From the NCBI GenBank assembly GCA_003532515.1, contig DOEX01000239.1, positions 1-5,109 of the forward strand: a stretch of DNA of 5,109 nt, written 5' to 3'. The position numbers were made by a program, and so were the translations under genes. The notes below the pieces were generated by a model, which ran no database searches, was not told where the DNA came from, and saw only the letters and a program-made list of their open reading frames with translations. The stretch is from Anaerolineaceae bacterium (lineage in GTDB: Bacteria; Chloroflexota; Anaerolineae; Anaerolineales; Anaerolineaceae). This document shows positions 1 to 5,109 of the stretch, piece after piece (within the stretch, counting starts at the first letter, position 1; each line of letters begins with the position of its first letter).

Positions 1-1112
1 GTGCCAATTTGAGCGGCATCTGTCAGGTCCACTACTACAGGAAGAGAGTTAATGTTGATCAACGCCCAACCCAAACCTGCAATAACCAGCATCAGACCGA
101 CCACAGGCACCGCGCCAAGGATGGGCAGGCTGAAAACTTCGCGGACAAGGGTCTGTGCAGGAATCAAGAAAATGGAGGTCATTACCAGGATCATAACCAC
201 CAAACCAATGCTGATTGTTCGTTTACGCCCGATCTTTCCACCGATAATCCCTGCTGGCAGAGCCATCAGCACAAAGGCAAGTGAATTTAACGTCATTAGC
301 GAGACACTGCGAGATTCTGACATACCCAGAGACTGATTGGCATACAGCGTGATGAAGGTTTCGATCGCGTTCATTGCCACAAACCAGAAGAAGATTGCCA
401 TGAAGATTCGGATGGCATTGTGCTGTTTTTCCTGGAAAATTTTTCTGAGGCTTCTCCATAAATTTGGTTTCTCCAGGTTGGGGTTTTCCTCGTAGATTTT
501 TGGTTCCCGCACGAAGGCAAAAACCAATAACACGCCCACTAGTACAAGAATAGCAGCCAGCCAAAAGGGATAGGCATTGTTGATCTCGTAAAGCTTTCCG
601 CCAACCAAAAAAGCGATAATCGAGCCGATGCCGCCCATAAAGTTGATGACACCATTTGCCTGGGAGCGGTATTTTGAAGGAGTCACATCGGGCATGAAGG
701 CGACCACGGGTGTACGCCAGATTGCCATGGCAAGCATAAAGGTCATCGTACAGGCTACAAAGAGGGGCAGCCGTGCTTCAACAGGGATATCCAGAATTGG
801 GATCGCGACCATAGGGGCAAAGACGAAAGCCAAGGCTGCAATCGGCGCTCCGACGAGCATAAACGGTAACCGGCGCCCGATTTTTGTGCGGGTGCGGTCT
901 GACCAGGAGCCAATCACCGGCTGCAAAATGAGCGCGGCAATGTTATCCAGCGTCATGAAAAAGCCAATGGTTGCGGGGTCAAGCTTGAATCGGTTGGCTA
1001 AGAACAGCGGTACAAACGAATTATAAACCGACCATGCTACCATAACTGCAAAAAAACCAAATCCGAGTAAAAATGTCTTGCTTAAACTGAATTTCTGTTC
1101 TTCGATCATCAT
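1..1112 (-). CDS. MFS transporter, GPH/SLC45-like sugar transporter family (3' end outside window)
   Basis: This is an inner-membrane secondary transporter of the major facilitator superfamily; 370 codons are visible and the C-terminus lies left of position 1. I read it by translating the minus strand from 1112. The frame stays open with no frameshift. About ten hydrophobic helices can be counted of the usual twelve. The loop after helix 2 carries the MFS signature GSWSDRTRTKIGRR (residues 68-81), which is typical of the GPH/SLC45-like branch that moves sugars or glycosides with a cation. A later stretch, GWALININSLPVVVDL, near the left edge also fits that branch. The substrate cannot be told from sequence. 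The gene follows trmD on the same strand after a 73-nt gap, so the two could be co-transcribed, although their functions are unrelated. Start: two adjacent ATGs (1112 and 1109) lie behind a GGAGG. The assignment to MFS is firm; the subfamily is moderately sure. Confidence 0.9.
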   Translation of the reverse strand, partial: MMIEEQKFSLSKTFLLGFGFFAVMVAWSVYNSFVPLFLANRFKLDPATIGFFMTLDNIAALILQPVIGSWSDRTRTKIGRRLPFMLVGAPIAALAFVFAPMVAIPILDIPVEARLPLFVACTMTFMLAMAIWRTPVVAFMPDVTPSKYRSQANGVINFMGGIGSIIAFLVGGKLYEINNAYPFWLAAILVLVGVLLVFAFVREPKIYEENPNLEKPNLWRSLRKIFQEKQHNAIRIFMAIFFWFVAMNAIETFITLYANQSLGMSESRSVSLMTLNSLAFVLMALPAGIIGGKIGRKRTISIGLVVMILVMTSIFLIPAQTLVREVFSLPILGAVPVVGLMLVIAGLGWALININSLPVVVDLTDAAQIG

Positions 1113-1113
1113 G

Positions 1114-1118
1114 CCTCC
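1114..1118 (-). promoter_or_regulatory. Shine-Dalgarno of the MFS transporter gene
   Basis: GGAGG on the minus strand lies 1 nt before the first ATG (1112) and 4 nt before the second (1109). The spacing favours the second ATG, which would shorten the protein by one residue. It is the only strong Shine-Dalgarno seen ahead of a gene in this window. Confidence 0.7.
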
Positions 1119-1185
1119 AAATAATTATGGTTGATTAAACACCCTCATTAGACGGGGTCGTATGTCATCGAGTTAGGCGGGTATT

Positions 1186-1938
1186 TTATGAATCACGTTC
1201 CCCATCCGACTCTTCAATATACTTCTTCAGAAACTTGCGATCCTTATCGCTCAAATTTGCTTTCTCCAGTAGATCCGGTCTCCACTTCAACGTGCGGATC
1301 AAAGATTGTTGCCTTTTCCACTTGAGTTGCTCACCCAAATTACCGTTCTGCATTACCTCGGGCACGCTCCATCCCCGAAATTCGGCTGGCTTGGTCCACT
1401 GTGGATACTCCAGCAGGCCATCTGCCGAATGAGAATCGTCATCAGTAGCCTCCCTGTCACCCAAAACTCCTGGTTGTAAACGGGCGATGGCGTCCATCAC
1501 GATCAACGCCGGTAGCTCCCCGCCGGTGAGTACGTAATCGCCAATACTAATTACACGTGTTGCCAGGTGCTCTCGGATTCGTTCGTCAAAGCTCTCGTAG
1601 CGCCCGCAAAGCAGCGCCAGATGTTCCTGTGATGCCAATCCTCGTGCGATGGATTGGGTAAAAAGTTCTCCCTGGGGACAGAGCAGAATCACCGGGCAGG
1701 CAGGGGGCGAACCAAGCACGCTTTCAACGGCCGCGAAGACCGGTTCGGGTTTCATCACCATCCCGCCGCCGCCGCCGTAAGGGGTGTCATCGGTGGTATG
1801 GTGTTTGTCAGTCGCCCAATCGCGGATGTTGTGGGTGTTTACTTCAATCAATCCGTTCGCGATCGCTCGCTTGAGGATGCTGATTTCGAGGTAAGGCTGG
1901 AACACCTCAGGAAAGAGGCTGAACACGTCAAATCGCAT
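1186..1938 (-). CDS. trmD: tRNA (guanine37-N1)-methyltransferase TrmD
   Basis: TrmD methylates N1 of G37, next to the anticodon, in tRNAs with G36, using S-adenosylmethionine; this prevents +1 frameshifting and is usually essential. The 250-residue length matches the family (E. coli about 255). Family blocks seen in order: the N-terminal MRFDVFSLFPE, PYGGGGGMVMKPEP (53-66), LCGRYESFDER (110-120), SIGDYVLTGGELPA (131-144) forming the SPOUT trefoil-knot cofactor site, R153 before the PGVLG segment, then a flexible linker with D168 in the position of the catalytic Asp, and GLLEYPQWTKP (174-184). The C-terminal helical domain carries WKRQQSLIRTLKWRPDLL. The start is well fixed: an in-frame stop lies three codons upstream (1948-1950). 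No Shine-Dalgarno is visible. The usual neighbours rpsP, rimM and rplS are not adjacent; upstream lie REP repeats and a RAYT gene, downstream a transporter. Identification is essentially certain. Confidence 0.98.
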   Translation of the reverse strand: MRFDVFSLFPEVFQPYLEISILKRAIANGLIEVNTHNIRDWATDKHHTTDDTPYGGGGGMVMKPEPVFAAVESVLGSPPACPVILLCPQGELFTQSIARGLASQEHLALLCGRYESFDERIREHLATRVISIGDYVLTGGELPALIVMDAIARLQPGVLGDREATDDDSHSADGLLEYPQWTKPAEFRGWSVPEVMQNGNLGEQLKWKRQQSLIRTLKWRPDLLEKANLSDKDRKFLKKYIEESDGERDS

Positions 1939-1944
1939 AGCCGA

Positions 1945-1973
1945 ATTTTAGACGAAAGCTGAAATTTGGGCAA
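1945..1973 (-). promoter_or_regulatory. Putative sigma70-type promoter of trmD
   Basis: On the minus strand, TTGCCC (1973-1968) and TAAAAT (1950-1945) are separated by 17 nt, the ideal spacing. Only 6 nt separate the -10 box from the trmD ATG, so transcription would begin at or next to the start codon and the mRNA would be leaderless or nearly so. That fits the absence of a Shine-Dalgarno. The -35 box lies 16 nt from the edge of the nearest REP element. Based on motif match only. Confidence 0.5.
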
Positions 1974-1989
1974 GCAATAACCCACAAAC

Positions 1990-2064
1990 TGTAGGGTTGA
2001 GGCCTGCCTCAACCACAACGACGTGTGATGCAAGCATGTGGAACAGGCAGGCCTGTTCCCTACA
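1990..2064. repeat. Bipartite REP element, copy 1
   Basis: The 75-bp unit has inverted ends TGTAGGG and CCCTACA. Inside are GTAG (1991-1994), hairpin A GGTTGAGGCCTGCCTCAACC (1995-2014, 9-bp perfect arms), a 25-nt spacer (2015-2039), hairpin B GGAACAGGCAGGCCTGTTCC (2040-2059, 9-bp perfect arms) and CTAC (2060-2063). Read on its own strand, each hairpin is preceded directly by GTAG, so the unit is a REP plus an inverted REP, as in a BIME. It sits between the RAYT stop and the trmD promoter. In RNA the hairpins could protect or terminate the RAYT transcript. Confidence 0.9.
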
Positions 2065-2081
2065 AAGTAGAGCAAGGGTTG

Positions 2082-2156
2082 TGTAGGGTTGAGGCCTGCC
2101 TCAACCACAACGACACGTGATGCAAGCATGTGGAACAGGCAGGCCAGTTCCCTACA
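2082..2156. repeat. Bipartite REP element, copy 2
   Basis: This tandem copy of the element at 1990-2064 has the same orientation and length and a period of 92 bp, with 17 bp between copies. Only three of 75 positions differ: two transitions in the spacer and one change (2146, T to A) that breaks one base pair in hairpin B. Hairpin A is 2087-2106, hairpin B 2132-2151, GTAG foot 2083-2086 and CTAC 2152-2155. Its right end is 6 nt from the RAYT stop codon (2163-2165). Confidence 0.9.
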
Positions 2157-2162
2157 AATAAT

Positions 2163-2639
2163 TTATCCTTCTATGAAATACTTATCTTTCCGCCATCTTT
2201 CGACATTTGCTTTTATATACTCGGAATGGATCAATAAATCCTTATCATCCCGAATGACGTGATCTGAAAAGGATTTTTGCCACAAATCCAGATCCGGAAA
2301 GGTTTTTCTTGCCACCCTCGAGACGCCCGATTTATAAGATCCAACGATCGTTGATAAAGTTGAGCTCTTTTCCTGGTTTTGTAAAGATATGAGCAAATGG
2401 ACATGATTTGGCATCACCACGTAATCCAAAACCTCGACACCTGAGTGATGGGAGCTTAGTTCATCAATTTTTTCAGTGGCAATAATCCCAATCCCGGAAA
2501 GGATTAATTGGTTAGAGCTTCCATCGTTGAGTATTTTTCCAAATAGATTGTGCCCCTCGTGACAATTGATAGTTACAAAATAAATCCTTGCAGATGAATA
2601 ATCAAAGCCAAATCTTCTTGGTGACTTACGATTGACCAT
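2163..2639 (-). CDS. REP-associated tyrosine transposase (RAYT, Y1/HUH family)
   Basis: This is a 158-residue single-strand DNA nuclease-transposase of the IS200-like Y1 superfamily. The HUH metal-binding motif is HVH (residues 79-81) in VVMPNHVHLLI. The N-terminal strand is ARIYFVTINCH (17-27). The block LWQKSFSDHVIRDDKDL (119-135) is followed by SEYIKANVERW (139-149). By comparison with the E. coli family member, Y141 is the likely catalytic tyrosine that attacks DNA. The family's usual YI..NP motif reads YIKANV here, so the proline is replaced. The length is normal for a RAYT and the frame is intact, so it may be active. The gene is visibly richer in A and T than trmD or the TPR genes, which suggests transfer. 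REP elements flank both sides, and these are its expected DNA substrates. No clear Shine-Dalgarno precedes the ATG. Family assignment is firm; activity is not shown. Confidence 0.93.
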   Translation of the reverse strand: MVNRKSPRRFGFDYSSARIYFVTINCHEGHNLFGKILNDGSSNQLILSGIGIIATEKIDELSSHHSGVEVLDYVVMPNHVHLLISLQNQEKSSTLSTIVGSYKSGVSRVARKTFPDLDLWQKSFSDHVIRDDKDLLIHSEYIKANVERWRKDKYFIEG

Positions 2640-2645
2640 AATAAG

Positions 2646-2651
2646 ATTTTA
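2646..2651 (-). promoter_or_regulatory. Possible -10 box of the RAYT gene
   Basis: TAAAAT on the minus strand ends 6 nt before the RAYT ATG, the same box and distance as at trmD. No convincing -35 box is seen at 16-18 nt (the 17-nt position reads AGGATT), so this is weak by itself in an AT-rich stretch. Confidence 0.25.
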
Positions 2652-2725
2652 CACCATGTAATTTGCGTAATCCTTGGTTTGATACAGGACCCTACTTTGT
2701 AAAATTACTAGACCAATGCATAACA

Positions 2726-2801
2726 CGTGGGATTGAGGTCTGCCTCAACCCCGATGATCTGGGTATTCCAAAGCGTGGAACAGGCTTGACTGTTCCCTAC
2801 A
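2726..2801. repeat. Bipartite REP element, copy 3 (diverged)
   Basis: This 76-bp element has the same layout and orientation as the two copies beyond the other end of the RAYT gene. Hairpin A (2731-2750) reads GATTGAGGTCTGCCTCAACC, with one mismatch and one G-T wobble. Hairpin B (2777-2796) reads GGAACAGGCTTGACTGTTCC, with one mismatch. The right foot CTAC (2797-2800) and the ACA-type end are kept, while the left foot has become GTGG (2727-2730). The 26-nt spacer bears little resemblance to those of copies 1 and 2. It lies 10 nt upstream of the -35 box of the TPR operon. Confidence 0.82.
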
Positions 2802-2811
2802 TAAATGCCAT

Positions 2812-2839
2812 TTGACGTGTCCTTTAAATTAATGATAAT
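2812..2839 (+). promoter_or_regulatory. Putative sigma70-type promoter of the TPR gene pair
   Basis: TTGACG (2812-2817) and GATAAT (2834-2839) are 16 nt apart. The -10 box ends 8 nt before the ATG at 2848, which puts the expected transcription start at or within a few bases of the start codon. The mRNA would be leaderless or nearly so, in agreement with the lack of a Shine-Dalgarno. Based on motif match only. Confidence 0.5.
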
Positions 2840-2847
2840 ATGAAAAC

Positions 2848-4134
2848 ATGTATCTTAAAGGAAGCAGGCTCTCCCTTAACAAAAAACATCACAAGCCCAA
2901 CGGCTTGCTGATCTTCTTTTTGGTTGCCGGGATCGGGCTTTTACTCTATTTCAACCTGGTCGTTGTGCCGGTGATGAACCCGCCTTTCGTGCCTACCCCC
3001 ACGCCCACGCGCGATCCGGTTTCTTACGTCCAGGAGGCTGACACACTCGCGGCTGAAGGCAAGTACCTTCAGGCGGTGGAGGTTTACCAGGGCGCAATCA
3101 ACTCTGACCCCCAAAACATCGAAAATTATCTCAAGATTGCCCGGTTGCAAATCTACACCAACCAGCTGGAGCAGGCCAAGGTCAATGCCCAAAACGCGAT
3201 TCTTTTGGATGCCAGCAACTCCGATGCCTATGCCCTCCTCGGCTGGGCAAAAGGCTTTCAACAGGAATACCTGGCTGGTGAGGTGGACGCCAAAAAAGCG
3301 ATCGAGCTGGACATGAATTCCGGGCTGGCGCACGCCGCTTATGCTTATATCCTCGCGCTGCGCGTTGAAGCCGGCATGGACGAGCTGGACACCATGGACA
3401 AGGCCATCGAAGAGTCCCGCACTGCCATCGCCCTCGAACCCAACCTGCTGGAAGCGCATTGGGCGCGCGGCTACGTGCTCGAGATCACCAGCAACTACGA
3501 AGAAGCCGTCCGCGAGCTCGAAATCGCGGTCGGTCTCAACCCCAACATTGCGCGGGTTTATACCGCCCTGGGACGCAACCAGATCAACACCAATCAGTTG
3601 GACCAGGCTGTTTTCCAATTCACCAAAGCCTACTCACTCAACCCCACCGACCCAACCCCGAACCTCTTTATCTCCCGCATTTACGGCATGCTGGGCGAAT
3701 GGGAGAAGGGCATCCAGTATGGCACTGCTGCCCTGCGGGACGGTCCAGCCGACCCCACCCTCTACGCCAACCTGGGCACGCTCTATTTCCGCAAGGGCGA
3801 GTTCAACCAGGCTGCCAGTTTCCTCGAACTTGCTGTCCGGGGCGGCGCCAACGAGGACGGCATTGCAGTCGAAGGCATCCCGCTCTCCTACGATCTGACT
3901 ACCATCGAAACCTACAGCCGATACGGGCTGGCGCTTGCCAATATCAACAGCTGCAACCAGGCGGTCACCATCGCCAACGCCCTGCTTTCCACGGTCGCGG
4001 ATAACGAAGACGCGGTCTACAACGCCAACGAGATCCTCAAGATCTGTGAAACCAACCTGCTCAACCCGCCCACAGCCACGCCGGCTCCCACGCCGACTAT
4101 CGTGACCGGACCGACAGCCACCCCGCAGCCGTAG
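2848..4134 (+). CDS. Membrane-anchored TPR-repeat protein
   Basis: The 428-residue protein has a basic N-terminus (Lys, Arg and His within residues 4-16), one hydrophobic helix (about 20-41), the linker PPFVPTPTPTRDP (45-57), then a long helical array from about 58 to 345 that reads as seven to eight tetratricopeptide units with the usual A.....G and A....A.. spacing and Asn/Asp-Pro at unit ends (SDPQN, LEPNL, LNPNI, LNPTD). A final helical part with C379 and C400 leads to a Pro/Thr-rich tail (about 407-428). Positive charge before the helix predicts N-in, C-out, so the TPRs should lie outside the membrane, where such arrays usually hold protein partners. No enzymatic motif is seen and the partner is unknown. 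The start at 2848 is preferred because later starts would cut the membrane helix. The next gene begins 2 nt after the stop and encodes a paralogue. Confidence 0.9.
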   Translation: MYLKGSRLSLNKKHHKPNGLLIFFLVAGIGLLLYFNLVVVPVMNPPFVPTPTPTRDPVSYVQEADTLAAEGKYLQAVEVYQGAINSDPQNIENYLKIARLQIYTNQLEQAKVNAQNAILLDASNSDAYALLGWAKGFQQEYLAGEVDAKKAIELDMNSGLAHAAYAYILALRVEAGMDELDTMDKAIEESRTAIALEPNLLEAHWARGYVLEITSNYEEAVRELEIAVGLNPNIARVYTALGRNQINTNQLDQAVFQFTKAYSLNPTDPTPNLFISRIYGMLGEWEKGIQYGTAALRDGPADPTLYANLGTLYFRKGEFNQAASFLELAVRGGANEDGIAVEGIPLSYDLTTIETYSRYGLALANINSCNQAVTIANALLSTVADNEDAVYNANEILKICETNLLNPPTATPAPTPTIVTGPTATPQP

Positions 4135-4136
4135 CC

Positions 4137-5109
4137 ATGTACATCGACGAACGCAAGAATCTTTTCCGCAATCCCCGCGGTTCTTCCAATCCCTATTTCG
4201 TCATGGCGATTTTGCTGGTCGTGGTCGCCCTGGTGGCGGTCGTGCGCGCTTTTGCGCAGGGCGAAATCTGGCCGCCCTTCATCCCCACGCCCACGCCCAC
4301 CCGCACGGTCAACTCGTTCGTAATCGAAGGCGACACCCATTTCGAAGCCGGCAGCCTCGATAAAGCCATCCAGTCTTACCAACAGGCCTTGGTCCTCGAG
4401 CCGAACAACAGCCATATCCGCGCCAACCTGGCAACCATCATGGTCTATTCTTCGTACACCATGACCACCGACCAGGAACGCCTGGACCGCCTCAACCAGG
4501 CTCTGGAAGTGATCGACCTGGCAAAAGCCGATGAGCCCAACAACTCGGAGGTGCTGGGCGTGCGTGCCAACGTGCTCAGCAGCCTGGCAAACTCTAACCT
4601 GCCCGAAGCTGAACAGAAGGAATATCGCATCCAGGCAGAGTCGGAAGCCCTCATCGCCATCCAGCTGGACAACAACAACCTGCTCGCCAAAGCCTATTAC
4701 GCCGAGATCCTGATGGACCAGTTCAAGTACGAACAGGCCAACGACTACATCTCGCAAGCCCGCGAAGCCGGCGGGGAATCCCTCATGGATGTTTGCCGCA
4801 TCCAGGCTTATATCTACGAAATGTTCCGCGATTACAACCTGGCCATCGATTGGTACATCAAGGCTTCAGATATCGCTCCGAACCTCACGTTTTTATATAA
4901 CCGCATCGGCGTCCTCTACCGTTACCTGGGTCAGTTTGACGAATCCAGGTATGAAACCGCCCTCGAATATTTTGCCAAAGCTGCCGGTCTCAACAATCAG
5001 CTCGGGATTGACGACCCGATCCCCTACATGGCCATTGCCAACACCTACATCCGCATGGGTGAAGCCATGGCAGCCTCGCGCAATGCCTATCGCGCCCTCG
5101 AGATCAACC
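4137..5109 (+). CDS. Membrane-anchored TPR-repeat protein, paralogue of the preceding gene (3' end outside window)
   Basis: The frame stays open from the ATG at 4137 to the right edge, giving 324 codons. It has the same architecture as its upstream neighbour: a short charged N-terminus beginning MY (residues 1-19), a hydrophobic helix (about 20-40), the linker PPFIPTPTPTR (46-56), then TPR-like helices. The first unit, around 60-93, reads GDTHFEAGSLDKAIQSYQQALVLEPN (split here: GDTHFEAG, then SLDKAIQSYQ, then QALVLEPN). Further units lie at about 184-215, 219-250 and 252-285, and another begins near 294. The region 100-180 is helical but less regular. A type II topology with extracytoplasmic TPRs is predicted. 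The 2-nt gap after the previous stop and the lack of a Shine-Dalgarno point to translational coupling within one operon. Function beyond protein-protein contact is not recognisable. Confidence 0.88.
   Translation, partial: MYIDERKNLFRNPRGSSNPYFVMAILLVVVALVAVVRAFAQGEIWPPFIPTPTPTRTVNSFVIEGDTHFEAGSLDKAIQSYQQALVLEPNNSHIRANLATIMVYSSYTMTTDQERLDRLNQALEVIDLAKADEPNNSEVLGVRANVLSSLANSNLPEAEQKEYRIQAESEALIAIQLDNNNLLAKAYYAEILMDQFKYEQANDYISQAREAGGESLMDVCRIQAYIYEMFRDYNLAIDWYIKASDIAPNLTFLYNRIGVLYRYLGQFDESRYETALEYFAKAAGLNNQLGIDDPIPYMAIANTYIRMGEAMAASRNAYRALEIN

Larger units (their letters stand above)
1990..2801. mobile_element. REP/RAYT module (REPtron-like locus)
   Basis: A RAYT-family HUH transposase gene is flanked by three bipartite REP elements: two past its 3' end and one upstream of its 5' end. 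In known REP/RAYT systems of Gammaproteobacteria the transposase recognises hairpins with a GTAG or GGAG foot and is thought to drive their spread while itself being a domesticated, mostly single-copy gene. The same architecture is visible here. There is no TnpB, no IS-type terminal inverted repeat pair and no target-site duplication that I could identify, so the outer boundaries given are simply the outermost repeats. Confidence 0.75.

Noticed and set aside
9..1026. Several plus-strand and minus-strand short frames at 9-336, 223-564 and 628-1026
   Set aside because: All overlap the continuous minus-strand MFS transporter frame, which has membrane helices and the family motif.
1113..1185. Terminator between trmD and the transporter gene
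   Set aside because: Only a weak ACCC/GGGT stem (about 1140-1157) followed by a short T-containing stretch is seen, which is too weak to call. A promoter for the transporter was also sought here, but the -10-like CATAAT (1129-1124) has no matching -35 box.
1741..1780. GCC-rich run in trmD encoding five glycines as a possible unstable microsatellite
   Set aside because: The glycine run is part of the conserved PYGGG loop of TrmD, so its length is constrained by function.
1848..2129. Minus-strand frame of 93 codons crossing the REP array into trmD
   Set aside because: It is made mostly of translated REP hairpins and out-of-frame trmD sequence. No Shine-Dalgarno or family resemblance is seen.
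1990..2156. CRISPR-like repeat-spacer-repeat arrangement
   Set aside because: There are only two direct copies, the repeats are 75 bp with internal paired hairpins, the gap is 17 bp, and no cas gene is nearby. The REP explanation fits every part.
2163..2639. Complete IS200/IS605 insertion sequence
   Set aside because: No tnpB is present and the gene has the RAYT-type sequence blocks. The flanking repeats are GTAG-footed REP pairs rather than IS left and right ends.
2941..3618. Long open frame on the minus strand inside the first TPR gene (225 codons)
   Set aside because: It is antisense to a clear TPR coding sequence with coherent repeats. The translation has no recognisable domain, and long antisense frames are expected in GC-rich genes.
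4017..4757. Long open frame on the minus strand spanning the junction of the two TPR genes (246 codons)
   Set aside because: It is antisense to both TPR proteins, shows a low-complexity Val/Gly-rich translation and has no start context. It is treated as a shadow.

Overview
The window looks like chromosomal DNA from a Chloroflexota bacterium, most likely Anaerolineae-like. This is an inference. It rests on two tandem genes for membrane-anchored TPR proteins with Pro/Thr linkers (PTPTPTR) right after the membrane helix, and on the style of the REP-type HUH transposase. No rRNA or other decisive taxonomic marker is present.

Left part (1-1938), all on the minus strand: trmD (tRNA m1G37 methyltransferase, complete), followed downstream by an MFS transporter of the GPH/SLC45-like type whose 3' end lies beyond position 1. 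The transporter has a Shine-Dalgarno sequence. trmD does not, and instead has a promoter-like sequence ending 6 nt before its ATG.

Middle part (about 1945-2847): a compact REP/RAYT module. A small AT-richer gene on the minus strand encodes a REP-associated tyrosine transposase (HUH/Y1 family). Two near-identical 75-bp elements lie just past its stop codon, and a third, diverged copy lies upstream of its start. Each element is a pair of hairpins in inverted orientation, each with the GTAG foot typical of REP sequences (GTAG, hairpin, spacer, hairpin, CTAC). The two hairpins share a core but differ at three stem base pairs, all changed in a compensated way. This is the most interesting part of the window.

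Right part (2848-5109), plus strand: two adjacent paralogous genes 2 nt apart, the second running off the right edge. Each encodes a short cytoplasmic N-terminus, one membrane helix, a Pro/Thr linker and an array of TPR-like helices predicted to lie outside the membrane. They probably form an operon from a promoter at 2812-2839, whose -10 box is so close to the ATG that the mRNA may be leaderless.

The three blocks show no clear shared function. The module appears to have inserted between the divergent trmD and TPR transcription units, leaving both promoters intact.
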